Shown in pieces: positions 33,650 to 45,261 of a DNA stretch of 64,000 nucleotides (position 1 is the stretch's first letter; the number at the start of each line of letters is the position of its first letter). A model generated the notes under the pieces. That model did not search any database. It was not told the origin of the DNA and worked only from the letters and a program-made list of their open reading frames with translations. The stretch comes from Spirochaetaceae bacterium. Its GTDB lineage: Bacteria > Myxococcota_A > UBA9160 > UBA4427. Position numbers and translations under genes: made by a program. The stretch lies in the NCBI GenBank assembly GCA_020632655.1, contig JACKFD010000005.1, positions 1-64,000 on the forward strand, read 5' to 3'.

Positions 33650-34399
33650 CTAGAAGACCCGCGTCAGCACGAAGGCGAGGATGGCGGCGCTTCCCACCGC
33701 CAGCGTCGCCCGCGCGCGCGGCGAGGTCGTCTCGAGCCAGAATTGCAGCAGCCTCGCGCGGATCGATCCCTTGCTCTCGTTCAGATGCGGAAAGGGCGTG
33801 TCGGGCACGTCGACACCGAGGAACGCGCAGAGCGGCTCCCATCCCTGGCGCACGTCGAACACGAGCAGCCGGTCCGCGGGTACCCGCTCGACGACCTCGC
33901 GGTTGTGGCGCTCGAAGATCGCGATGTTCGACTCGGGCTCGATGCGGCCGCCCATCTCGCCGTCGCGGATCAGCACGTCGACGATGTCGAGACCCTGGCG
34001 GACGCGTCGCACGAAGGGCGCCAGCCGACGCAGGAAGCCGAGGCCCTCGAAGAGGGTCTGCCAGGACTGGAACCATCGCTTGGGATCCCGGACGGTCAGG
34101 ATGACCTTCGCATCGGGATACTTCTCCATCAGCTCCTCGTAGTAGAGGCAGGTCGGATGGTCCATGCACGCGGCGTAGCGGGCGAAGATGAAGTCCCAGT
34201 CCAGCGTGTGCGGTCGGCCGGCCTGGCGCGCGCGCGCGTGCTCGGACCATGCCGCGAGGTGGCCGTCGTTGAATCCGGGGCGGGGCTTCAGGATCTCCCG
34301 CATGTGGTAGCAGGGCCCGAATCCGAGCTGCTCGAGGGCGGCCTTCATGCTGACCGTGCCCGTCCGGCCGAAGCCGGCTCCGATGATCTGGAGTGCCAT
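33650..34399 (-). CDS. sulfotransferase-family protein with C-terminal membrane anchor
   Basis: Sulfotransferases move a sulfo group from PAPS to an acceptor. This 249-residue protein has the 5'-phosphosulfate loop GAGFGRTGTVSMKAAL (7-22). The 3'-phosphate-binding segment VILTVRDPKRWFQSW lies near 100-115. A late segment, LCAFLGVDVPDTPFPHLNES, is typical of the P-loop sulfotransferase group seen in bacteria and fungi. The last about 20 residues (ATLAVGSAAILAFVLTRVF) form a membrane anchor, pointing to a membrane-lipid acceptor. The MMPL gene follows at 16 bases. Confidence 0.82.
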   Translation of the reverse strand: MALQIIGAGFGRTGTVSMKAALEQLGFGPCYHMREILKPRPGFNDGHLAAWSEHARARQAGRPHTLDWDFIFARYAACMDHPTCLYYEELMEKYPDAKVILTVRDPKRWFQSWQTLFEGLGFLRRLAPFVRRVRQGLDIVDVLIRDGEMGGRIEPESNIAIFERHNREVVERVPADRLLVFDVRQGWEPLCAFLGVDVPDTPFPHLNESKGSIRARLLQFWLETTSPRARATLAVGSAAILAFVLTRVF

Positions 34400-34754
34400 C
34401 TGCGCATCGTCCTCCTGGTGCGACGCGGCTCCCGCACTTGAATTCCACCATGCGAGTCGCGGCGTCCCGCCAACGATCGGCAGATCAGCGGCAGAGCTAC
34501 AGCAGATCCGATGACGATTCCGTGCCGGCTCTCACGAGGGTGCGGAAATCGAAGGATCGCCGGCGGGCGCCAGGCGTGGAATCGGGGGAAGACCCCAACC
34601 CTCGGCGCGAATCGGCCTGGATTCGAGGCAGCCGGAAGAGGCCGCGTCGATCGGCCCCCGCCCGCGGCGCGTGAACGGACGTCGGCATGCCGCCGGAGTC
34701 GGCGCTGCCCCGCTCGGGTGGGGCAGCAGACACGCGGGGGGCGCGAGCTTTCGC
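34400..34754. other. 355-base gap between sulfatase and sulfotransferase genes
   Basis: No ORF with family character is present. It is somewhat less GC-rich than its surroundings around 34440-34560, as expected for a promoter of the sulfotransferase/MMPL pair. No dyad or terminator was clear enough to name. Confidence 0.45.
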
Positions 34755-36371
34755 TCAGTGCTCGCCCATCGCCTCGCGGCGCTTGCGGTCCGCCTCGATC
34801 AGGGCCCGCTTCTGCGCGTCGTCGACGAGCACCCCGCGATGCTCCGTGGCGTCGAGCAGCGCCTTCGAGAAGGGCAGCTCGTTCGTCCACTCCGACTGGA
34901 GCAGGCTCGCCGGCAGGACGGCCTCGGCCCATCGCTTCGGCGCGACCCAGCCCGGATGCGCCACGAGCACGCTCCGCGTACCCGCCATCGGATGCTGGCG
35001 GCGCCAGTCGTACATCAGGCGCCGCATGCGCTCGAGCACGGCCGAGTGTCGCGAGGAGAGGTCGTCCTGCTCGAGCGGGTCGGCGTCGATGTCGTAGAGG
35101 AACTCCTGGACGCGTGTCTCGGTCTGCCGTTCCTGGATGATCTGGACGAGCTTCCAGCGTCCATCGAAGATCGCCGTGTGGATGAGGCCGGGCACGGGGA
35201 TCTCCGACACGAATCCGATCGGCGCGCGACGCACGACGGCCTGGCCCTTATGGATCGCGGGCCACATGTCGAGGCCGTCGAGCTCGGCCGTCGTCGGGAT
35301 CCGCACGCCCGCGGCCGCGGCGAGCGTCGGCATCACGTCCATCACGGTCGTCCGTGCCGCCACCATCCCTCCGGCGTCGAGCCGTCCGGGCCATCGGATC
35401 ACGGCGGGCACCCGGATCCCACCCTCGAAGGTCGTTCCCTTCTCTCCGCGCAGCGGCGTGTTGACGCCACCGAAGGCGTTCGAGCCACCGTTGTCGCTGA
35501 AGAAGAGGACGATCGTGTCCTCGGCGATGCCCGCCTCGTCGATCGCGGCGAGGATCCGCCCGACCTGCTGATCCATCTCGTCGACCATGGCGGCGTAGGT
35601 GCGCCGGAAGTGGGCCTCGGGCAGGGAGCGGTACTTCTCGATCGTCGCCTCGGGCGCCTGCATCGGGCTATGCGGTGCCGTGAAGGGGACGTAGAGGAAG
35701 AGCGGGCGTGCCGGATCGCGCTCGCGAATCACGCGCACGGCCTCCTCGCCCTCGATCTCGGTCAGATACCGCCCCGGCGCCTCGATCGACGCCCCGTTGC
35801 GCTGGAGGTCGTGTCCCTTCTCGCGCTGGTGCGTGTAGTAGTCGGTGTTGGTGTGGAGGTGGCCCCAGAAATGGTCGAAGCCCTGGGCGTTCGGCAGCTG
35901 ATGTGCGTAGGTATGGCCGAGGTGCCATTTGCCGACGAGGGCCGTCTGGTAGCCGTCCGCCCGGAAGACGTCGGCGATCGTGAGGGCGTCGGTCGCCAGG
36001 CCGGCGTTGTACCAGGGATGGATCTGGTCGTAGGCGATGCCGAGCCGGAGCGGGTCGCGGCCGGTCATCAGCGCGGCGCGGGTCGGCGAGCAGATCGGTG
36101 CCGAGTAGAAGCGATCGAGCTGGACGCCTTCGCGGGCGAGGCGATCGATCGAGGGCGTCGCGATCGGGCCGCCGTGGAAGCCGACGTCGGCCCAGCCGAG
36201 ATCGTCGGCGAGGATCACGACGACGTTCGGCTGCTTGGCAAGGGCCTCGTCGGCGACGAAGAGGCCTGCGCCGAGCGCGAGCAGGCTGCCCAGGGTGGCG
36301 GCGGCGAGTCGCGACGCGCGGCGGCGGAGCCGGAAGCTCGGGGACGTCGGGTGGGACGGGGACGCGTTCAC
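34755..36371 (-). CDS. exported arylsulfatase-type sulfatase
   Basis: This 538-residue type I sulfatase hydrolyses sulfate esters. The signal peptide ends near residue 45 (VADEALA). Metal-binding D56-D57 lie in ILADDLGW. The active-site motif C94-S-P-T-R98 is the Cys-type formylglycine site, so it needs a formylglycine-generating enzyme (not in the window). VGKWHLGH and SDNGGSNAFGG supply the other active-site residues. It is probably periplasmic or secreted. It lies upstream of the sulfotransferase and MMPL genes on the same strand. Confidence 0.9.
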   Translation of the reverse strand: MNASPSHPTSPSFRLRRRASRLAAATLGSLLALGAGLFVADEALAKQPNVVVILADDLGWADVGFHGGPIATPSIDRLAREGVQLDRFYSAPICSPTRAALMTGRDPLRLGIAYDQIHPWYNAGLATDALTIADVFRADGYQTALVGKWHLGHTYAHQLPNAQGFDHFWGHLHTNTDYYTHQREKGHDLQRNGASIEAPGRYLTEIEGEEAVRVIRERDPARPLFLYVPFTAPHSPMQAPEATIEKYRSLPEAHFRRTYAAMVDEMDQQVGRILAAIDEAGIAEDTIVLFFSDNGGSNAFGGVNTPLRGEKGTTFEGGIRVPAVIRWPGRLDAGGMVAARTTVMDVMPTLAAAAGVRIPTTAELDGLDMWPAIHKGQAVVRRAPIGFVSEIPVPGLIHTAIFDGRWKLVQIIQERQTETRVQEFLYDIDADPLEQDDLSSRHSAVLERMRRLMYDWRRQHPMAGTRSVLVAHPGWVAPKRWAEAVLPASLLQSEWTNELPFSKALLDATEHRGVLVDDAQKRALIEADRKRREAMGEH

Positions 36372-36524
36372 GGATGCCTCCTCGGCGGAACGGTTGGCGT
36401 GGAGGGTCGCGAATCCCGGCGCGCTCCGCTGCCCCGGGCGACGACCGGGCGGGGCACGATGCTGCTACACCCTCGTGATCGATCGGCGGCGCGTGCCACG
36501 GGCGACGTCGTCAGGAGGAAGGCC

Positions 36525-36983
36525 ATGCCGCGCTCGCTGCCCGGTCCCGATCTCGATCGCTATGAATGGAAGCAACTCACCGACGAGACGGAGACGGGCT
36601 ATCGCGTCGCCTACTCCGTCGCGATGCTGGGCTGGGACCTCGATGCGGGCACCTGTGATTTCCTGCTGCACTTCGACGACCAGGGCGGCCATTGCCCCCG
36701 TCATCGCCACGTGGCCACCACGACCTCCCTCGTGCTGGCCGGCGAACATCGCGTGACGGACCTGCTGCCCGACGGCTCGCGCCGCGAACGCATCAAGCCC
36801 GTCGGGACGTACGGACTGTCGACCGGCGATGCCCATCCGCATCTCGAGCGCGGCGGCGAGGCGGGCGCCGTCGTCTTCTTTGGCAACCACACCCGGAACG
36901 GCATCCTCTACGAGCTGATCGACGCCGACCTGAAGGTGATCGCCGAGGTCTCGATCGCGCAGATCGTGGAGCTCTGGGGCTAG
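36525..36983 (+). CDS. cupin-fold protein
   Basis: This 152-residue protein has an AGGAGG ribosome binding site before the ATG at 36525. The metal-site-like segment GGHCPRHRHVATTTSLVLAGEH is the first cupin motif. A second follows in HPHLERGGEAGAVVFFGNHT. It looks like a ChrR- or acireductone-type single-domain cupin that binds a metal. The reaction is unknown. It is divergent from the sulfatase gene. Confidence 0.7.
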   Translation: MPRSLPGPDLDRYEWKQLTDETETGYRVAYSVAMLGWDLDAGTCDFLLHFDDQGGHCPRHRHVATTTSLVLAGEHRVTDLLPDGSRRERIKPVGTYGLSTGDAHPHLERGGEAGAVVFFGNHTRNGILYELIDADLKVIAEVSIAQIVELWG

Positions 36984-37194
36984 GCGCCCATCGCTGCCGA
37001 TCCCACGCGGGCTCGCTGCGCGTGGACTGCGACGGGTCGGCGCGTCGGTCGGCGCGCCCGCGGCATCCGGCGTGCGTCGTCACGGCGGCCTCGCCCGTGG
37101 TGTCGTGGCGCACACGGGTGCACGACTCCGGCTCCGATGGACTCCGGGACTCGAGGCTGCGCCGGCGCGCGCGACGGAAGCGAAGGGAGAATCG

Positions 37195-37839
37195 ATGTCC
37201 CGGATCACGCGACGGCGACGCGTCCGATGCAAGCTGCCCTGCGAGATCGTCCAGTCGCGACGACGGCACGCGCGCGGTCGCATCGTGACGCTCTCCGAGG
37301 GCGGCCTGGCCGTCGTGACCACGCTGCACTTCGATCAAGGCGATCCGATCCGGATCGTGATCAATCCGGACGGTCGCAAGCCGATCAAGGTCTCGGCGAT
37401 CGTCTGGAACGAGCGCACGCCCGCGGCCTCGGATCGCTCCTCGTCGCTGCGCCGACTGGGCTGCGTGATCTCCGAGCCGCCGGCGTCGTTCATGGCGCTG
37501 CTCGACCAGCTCGCGCCGGCGAGCGAGCCGCCGCGCCTCGAACGCGTGCCGCTGGCTCCCCCGAAGCCGCGTGATCTCGAAGCCGAGTCGTGCGAGGCGG
37601 ACCTGCCCAGGCCGAGGGAGCTCGAGCCGCCGCCCAAGCCCGAGCCCGAAGAGAGCCTGCCCTACTTCCGCGTGCGGATGAAGCAGATCGGCGGTCCTCG
37701 CACGCGCATCCTCACCGTGCGCGCCCGCTCGGCCAGTCATGCCGAGACCCTCGCGACCGACGAGCTCGCCAAGGTCTGCAAGGACGCAGACGGCTGGGGC
37801 GTCCTTCACATCGCGAAGCTCGCCAGCAGCGGCCGCTGA
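37195..37839 (+). CDS. PilZ domain protein
   Basis: PilZ domains bind cyclic di-GMP. This 214-residue protein opens with the Arg motif RRRRVRCKLPCEIV, the c-di-GMP RxxxR element. TLSEGGLAV then replaces the usual D/N-x-S-x-x-G by L-S-E-G-G, at about residue 40. The domain ends near 105. A Pro/Glu-rich linker (115-160) leads to a small C-terminal domain (YFRVRMKQIGGPRTRILTVRA, ADGWGVLHIAKL) that I do not recognise. The ATG at 37195 has AAGGGAGA upstream. It is probably an effector for motility or exopolysaccharide. Confidence 0.75.
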   Translation: MSRITRRRRVRCKLPCEIVQSRRRHARGRIVTLSEGGLAVVTTLHFDQGDPIRIVINPDGRKPIKVSAIVWNERTPAASDRSSSLRRLGCVISEPPASFMALLDQLAPASEPPRLERVPLAPPKPRDLEAESCEADLPRPRELEPPPKPEPEESLPYFRVRMKQIGGPRTRILTVRARSASHAETLATDELAKVCKDADGWGVLHIAKLASSGR

Positions 37840-37950
37840 GCCGCCCCCCGCTCCGAAGCCTCCGCTCCTCGCCGCCCGGGCGGCATGGTACGCTCGTCGC
37901 GCGTTCGCGAGGCGGTCCCGAGACCGCCTTCGCGGCGTCTCGGGGAGGGC

Positions 37951-38325
37951 GTGTCGATAACGGAGAACGAGCGGGTCGTGCGGGCTTTCGTGGCGGCCTG
38001 GTCCCGCCTCGATCCCACCGAGCTCGCGTCCTACTTCACCGAGGACGGGACCTATCACAACATGCCGATGGGGCCGGTCACGGGACGCGCGAACGTCGAG
38101 CAGCTGATTCGCGGCTTCACGGCCGCCTGGACCGGGACCGAGTGGGAGCTGCGCCACGTCGTCGCGCGGGGCGATCTCGTCTTCGCGGAGCGCGTGGACC
38201 GGACCCGGGCAGGCGAGAAGGCCGTCGATCTGCCCTGTCTCGGCGTCTTCGAGCTCGAGAACGGCCGGATCAAGGTCTGGCGCGACTACTTCGACCTCGC
38301 GACCTACGCGGCCGGGCTCGGCTGA
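37951..38325 (+). CDS. limonene-1,2-epoxide hydrolase-like / SnoaL-fold protein
   Basis: This 124-residue protein of the NTF2 fold starts at a GTG preceded by GGGGAGGG. It has the epoxide hydrolase-like residues. SYFTEDGTYHNMPM near the start, ERVDR near 80 (the Arg of the catalytic Asp-Arg-Asp set) and the ending LGVFELENGRIKVWRDYFD supply the second Asp. It could hydrate an epoxide in steroid or terpenoid breakdown. A non-enzymatic SnoaL relative is the alternative. Confidence 0.7.
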   Translation: MSITENERVVRAFVAAWSRLDPTELASYFTEDGTYHNMPMGPVTGRANVEQLIRGFTAAWTGTEWELRHVVARGDLVFAERVDRTRAGEKAVDLPCLGVFELENGRIKVWRDYFDLATYAAGLG

Positions 38326-38415
38326 GTCGCGATCGAGTCGACGGCAGCCGACGCGGAAGTCGCGCGTCCCGACCGCGAGGACCGGGTCAGACGCAGTCCG
38401 CCCGAGTGGACCGGG

Positions 38416-38634
38416 TCAGACGCGGATGTCGATGCCGCCCGGGTCGCTCGCGCCGTCCTCGTCGTCGGCTCGATCCGCGCGGTCGGGCTCGTCGGGGTCG
38501 TCCGCGTCTCGCTCGCGGCGGCTGCGCTTCTCGCGGCGCGGCCTCTGGGGCTCGCGGTCCGTCTCGCGACTCGGGCGGAGGGGGCGGATGCCGGCGCTCG
38601 GCGCCGTCGGCAGGATGCGCGGGAGTTCGCTCAT
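38416..38634 (-). CDS. small highly charged protein, 72 residues
   Basis: An AAGGAGG six bases before the ATG at 38634 is among the best ribosome binding sites in the window and decides the start. The product begins MSELPRILPTAPSAGIRPL. It then has a long Arg/Glu/Asp-rich low-complexity part, and ends DPGGIDIRV. It has no membrane segment and is probably disordered, except for the hydrophobic ends. I do not recognise a family. The short conserved-looking C-terminus may be a docking peptide. Confidence 0.55.
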   Translation of the reverse strand: MSELPRILPTAPSAGIRPLRPSRETDREPQRPRREKRSRRERDADDPDEPDRADRADDEDGASDPGGIDIRV

Positions 38635-38830
38635 CGCGAGCCTCCTTGGGCCGACCACCGGGGTCCGCGGGCTCCGGGACCTCGGTGGACGGCGTGGCGC
38701 CGTGATCGGAGCGTCCGCGAGCGGAGCTCCGATCGGAGCGCAAGGATCCGTTCTGACGCCATCGACCGATTCGCAAATCACTTGAGTCGTCGGCGTCCAG
38801 AGCCGGTCGACCCGCCGTTATACTCGCGCG

Positions 38831-39589
38831 ATGGCAGGCATCGACGCGCTCCAGCGGGTGATGGCGCGACTCCGGGACCCGGAGGCGGGCTGTCCCTGGG
38901 ACCTCGAGCAGGACTTCGCCTCGATCTCCCCGCATACCATCGAAGAGGCCTACGAGGTCGACGAGGCGATCGAGTCCGGTGACCTCGAGGCGCTGCGCGA
39001 CGAGCTCGGGGACCTGCTCTTCCAGGTCGTGTTCCAGGCGCGTATCGCGGAGGAGCAGGGCGCCTTCGACTTCGACGGCGTCGCGCAGGCCATCACGCAG
39101 AAGCTGATCCGACGGCATCCCCACGTCTTCGCCGATGCCGTGACGCCCGCGAGCGCAGGCGAGCAGAGTGCGCGATGGGAGGCGATCAAGGCGGCGGAGC
39201 GGGCTGCGGCCGGAGGGAACGAGGCGGCGGACCCCTTCGCGGGCATCCCCCGTCGCCTTCCGGCCCTCGCCCGCTCGGCGAAGATCGCGGGTCGCCTCGC
39301 ACGGCGCGCGCCCCCGAGCGCGTCGGATCCGGACGACGGGCTCGCATCGAGGCTCGCATCCGCGTGCGATCGGGCCCGGGCGGCGCTCGTCGACGCGCCG
39401 GACGCAGGTCGGCGGACGACGAAGACGCCCGATGCCGTGCGGCTCGTGGGGGAGGGGCTGGGCGCCTGGGTCGCGCTGGCCCGTCGTCTGGGCGTCGATC
39501 CCGAGCAGGCCCTGCGCCGTGCGGACGACGAGGCGATCGCCGAAGCGAGGCGCCGTGTGCATCAAGCCGGCAGCGAGAGCGACCGATAG
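38831..39589 (+). CDS. mazG: nucleoside triphosphate pyrophosphohydrolase MazG
   Basis: MazG hydrolyses NTPs and dNTPs to monophosphates, cleaning damaged nucleotides and lowering ppGpp under stress. In this 252-residue protein the metal-binding helices are clear. DPEAGCPWDLEQDFASISPHTIEEAYEV carries E-E-x-x-E and RDELGDLLFQVVFQARI carries E-x-x-D. RRHPHVF follows. The second half (from about 115) is Ala/Arg-rich but keeps the second-domain helices (LVGEGLGAWVALARRLGVDPEQALRRA). The length matches E. coli MazG. Confidence 0.88.
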   Translation: MAGIDALQRVMARLRDPEAGCPWDLEQDFASISPHTIEEAYEVDEAIESGDLEALRDELGDLLFQVVFQARIAEEQGAFDFDGVAQAITQKLIRRHPHVFADAVTPASAGEQSARWEAIKAAERAAAGGNEAADPFAGIPRRLPALARSAKIAGRLARRAPPSASDPDDGLASRLASACDRARAALVDAPDAGRRTTKTPDAVRLVGEGLGAWVALARRLGVDPEQALRRADDEAIAEARRRVHQAGSESDR

Positions 39590-39643
39590 CTCCGGTCGTC
39601 TGCGCACGCCCTGCGCCCCGGCGTGCGCCCTGCGAGGACGACC

Positions 39644-39796
39644 TTGAACCCGCACTCGACCTGGATCCGTCGTCGCAAGCGGCTCTCGCGACGCATCGCC
39701 CACGATCTGCGACTCGCGGCGCCCTTCGTCGCCGTCGGGATCTGCTTCCTCGCGTCCGCGACGACGATCATGGCCGCCGAGCGGATCGCGCTCTAG
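39644..39796 (+). CDS. possible 50-residue membrane peptide
   Basis: A TTG start with AGGA upstream opens a short frame. It begins LNPHSTWIRRRKRLSRRIAHD, and its single transmembrane segment is LAAPFVAVGICFLASATTIM. Basic residues lie on the presumed cytoplasmic side. It begins 54 bases after mazG. This is supported only by its amphipathic layout and codon use. Confidence 0.35.
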   Translation: MNPHSTWIRRRKRLSRRIAHDLRLAAPFVAVGICFLASATTIMAAERIAL

Positions 39797-39847
39797 CGCC
39801 GGTCCCGGACGCGTGGGCTCGAGCGCGCCGCGCGTCCGCCCAGGCCC

Positions 39848-40582
39848 CTACTTCAGGATCTCGAGCAGCTCGACGTCGAAGGCGAGCGCGGCCCCGGGCG
39901 GGATCTTGCCCGTCGCCCGGTCCTTGTACGCGATCTCCGACGGGCAGACGAGTCGCGACTTCCCGCCCACCTTCATCATCGCCACGCCTTCCGTCCAGCA
40001 CGGAATCACGCGGTTGAGCGGGAACTCCGCGGGCTGCCCGCGCTCGATCGAGCTGTCGAAGACCGTCCCATCGCGCAGCGTGCCGTGGTAGTGCACCCGG
40101 ACCTTGTCCGTCGCCGTAGGCGACGCACCGTTGCCCGCGCGGACCTCCGTATAGACGAGGCCCGACTCGGTCGTCCGCGCGCCCTTCTTGGCCGCCTCCG
40201 CCGCGAGGAAGGCCGCCGCCTCCGCGCGCTCGAGCTCGATGGCCTTCTCCTGGCGCTGCTTGACCAGCGCCCGCACGAGCGTCGCTCCCTCCTGCTGCTC
40301 GACGGCGAGCGTGCGGCCGCGCACGGCGTCGCGCACGCCCTGGACGAGCAGATCGAGTTCGCGATCGGAGAGCGGCTTCAGCATCTGGAGCTGGTTCGCC
40401 ATGCCCGTGCCGATCGAGTAGAAGGCCTTCTCGTCGTCGGACTTGGGCGCGGTCTGGGCGGCGGCCTGCGAGGCTGATCCGACGAGCCCGAGCGCGAGGA
40501 GCGCGAGGGCGATCGAGACGATCGGCTGGAGCGAGCGGCCGGAGCGGCGCTCCGTTCGAAGGGCGCGCAGGGAGAAGGTCAT
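39848..40582 (-). CDS. FKBP-type peptidyl-prolyl isomerase, periplasmic
   Basis: This 244-residue exported isomerase resembles Mip and FkpA. The signal peptide ends about residue 42 (SASQAAAQ). A helical dimerisation arm (about 50-135) contains KQRQEKAIELERAEAAAFLA. The FKBP domain follows with VRVHYHGTLRDGTVFDSSIERGQPAEFPLNRVIPCWTEG and ends AFDVELLEILK. It speeds folding of exported proteins at proline bonds. V-x-Y-x-G and the F-D-S-S segment are intact, so it should be active. Confidence 0.9.
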   Translation of the reverse strand: MTFSLRALRTERRSGRSLQPIVSIALALLALGLVGSASQAAAQTAPKSDDEKAFYSIGTGMANQLQMLKPLSDRELDLLVQGVRDAVRGRTLAVEQQEGATLVRALVKQRQEKAIELERAEAAAFLAAEAAKKGARTTESGLVYTEVRAGNGASPTATDKVRVHYHGTLRDGTVFDSSIERGQPAEFPLNRVIPCWTEGVAMMKVGGKSRLVCPSEIAYKDRATGKIPPGAALAFDVELLEILK

Positions 40583-40759
40583 CGGGTCCTCGCGATCGGG
40601 CCGGTCCGCCGCGGATCGCGGGCGGAGGGCGGGGGTCGAAACGTCGGCCGCGTCTGCGGCTGCGGGGCCATACTGTAGGGCATCGCCTCGCGAATCCGAC
40701 GCGTGATCGACACGCCCGGGCGCGCCGGAGTTCCGTACCCGCGCGGCCGGTTCGAGCGT

Positions 40760-43732
<2,973 letters not shown>

Positions 43733-43950
43733 CGGCGCGCAAGGGTAGGGGATCTCCGCTCGGCCGGTCGATGCGGGCGGTCGATCGCAGCGTATTCGAT
43801 ATGCTCGCCCGCCCCGGGACGCGGCGGGGTGCGTGCCCGGCGCGGCGCAGGTCCGGTTGGAGCGGGAGGGCCCGTCCGCGATGACGGATCGTCCCGGCGC
43901 TCATGCGCGCGTCGGCGGTCGGTCACCGCGGAGTGAGGCGAGGGAGCGGG

Positions 43951-45261
43951 ATGGACGAATTCCTGAGGGATCTCGGCCTGCGCGGGGGCGAGGTGGCAGC
44001 GGCCGAGCCCTGGTGGGCGATCTTCGTCGATCTCGCGCTCGTCGCCCTCGCCGCGACGATCGTCTACTTCGTGGTGCGCTGGGCGCTGATCCGGGCGGCC
44101 CACGGCTTCGCGGCGACGACCTCGACGCATTGGGACGACGAGCTCGTGCGCTCGGGCGTGTTCAGCCGGGTGGCCTGGATCGCGCCGGCCTTCGTCGTCC
44201 ACTACGGGATGGGCTTCTTCCCGACGCTCGCCGAGGGCCTGGTCGACGGCGTCCGGCGCGTCTCGGTCGCCGTCATGCTCCTCGTCGGGACGCTGGCGAT
44301 CTCGAGCTTCCTGCGCGCGGCGGAGGCGATCTACGACAGTCATCCCGAGTACCGCGAGCGGCCGATCAAGGGTTATCTGCAGGTCTTCGCGATCGTCGTG
44401 CATCTGGTCGCGGCGCTGCTGATCCTCGCCGTATTGATGAACCGATCGCCGTGGATCTTCGTGTCGGGCATCGGCGCCATGACGGCGGTGCTCCTGCTGA
44501 TCTTCCGCGACACGATCCTCTCCTTCGTCGCGAGCATCCAGCTCGCCGGTAACGACATGATCCGGGTCGGGGACTGGATCGAGATGCCGGGGCTCGGGGC
44601 GGACGGCGACGTGATCGAGGTCGCGCTGCATACGGTCAAGGTCCAGAACTGGGACAAGACGATCACGACGATCCCGACCCATCGTCTGATCTCCGACTCG
44701 TTCAAGAACTGGCGCGGCATGGCGGCCTCCGGCGGCCGGCGCATCAAGCGATCGGTGGCGATCGACCTGCAGACCGTTCGCTTCCTGACGGACGAGGAGA
44801 TCGAGCGCTTCGGTCGCTGGTCGCTCCTGCGCGACTACGTGGCCCGCAAGCGGGAGGAGCTCCTGGACGCGAACCGGGCACCGGGCGTCGATCCGAGCGT
44901 GACGGCGGATCTGCGGCGGCTGACGAATCTCGGCACCTTCCGTGCGTGGATCCTGGCGACGCTGCGCCGCAATCCGGCCATCCATCAGGAGGGCTACACG
45001 CTGCTGGTGAGGCAGCTCGAGGCGAGCGGCCAGGGCGTACCGATCGAGGTCTACTGCTTCACGACGGATACGGCCTGGGTCGCCTACGAGGACATCCAGT
45101 CCGATCTCTTCGATCGCATCCTGGCGATGGTTCCGGAATTCGGTCTGCGCGTCTTCCAGCAGCCGTCGGGCAACGACCTGCGGACGTTGGCGCGGGCGGG
45201 CGCGCCTCCCGACACCGGGCCATCCTCGTCCGCGAGCGAGAGGGAGGGGACCGGCGAATGA
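43951..45261 (+). CDS. mechanosensitive channel of the MscS family (YbdG/MscM-like)
   Basis: This 436-residue protein has about five transmembrane segments in the first 190 residues. The pore helix and MscS beta domain follow: FRDTILSFVASIQLAGNDMIRVGDWIEMPGLGADGDVIEVALHTVKVQNWDKTITTIPTHRLISDSFKNW. The beta domain carries the insertion typical of YbdG-type channels, which respond to mild hypo-osmotic stress. It starts at 43951 with a GAGGGAG site. Its stop overlaps the SDR gene (ATGA). Confidence 0.85.
   Translation: MDEFLRDLGLRGGEVAAAEPWWAIFVDLALVALAATIVYFVVRWALIRAAHGFAATTSTHWDDELVRSGVFSRVAWIAPAFVVHYGMGFFPTLAEGLVDGVRRVSVAVMLLVGTLAISSFLRAAEAIYDSHPEYRERPIKGYLQVFAIVVHLVAALLILAVLMNRSPWIFVSGIGAMTAVLLLIFRDTILSFVASIQLAGNDMIRVGDWIEMPGLGADGDVIEVALHTVKVQNWDKTITTIPTHRLISDSFKNWRGMAASGGRRIKRSVAIDLQTVRFLTDEEIERFGRWSLLRDYVARKREELLDANRAPGVDPSVTADLRRLTNLGTFRAWILATLRRNPAIHQEGYTLLVRQLEASGQGVPIEVYCFTTDTAWVAYEDIQSDLFDRILAMVPEFGLRVFQQPSGNDLRTLARAGAPPDTGPSSSASEREGTGE

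Noticed and set aside
37195..37290. ribosomal- or histone-H1-like basic start of the PilZ protein
   Set aside because: The basic run is the PilZ Arg motif followed by the expected strands.
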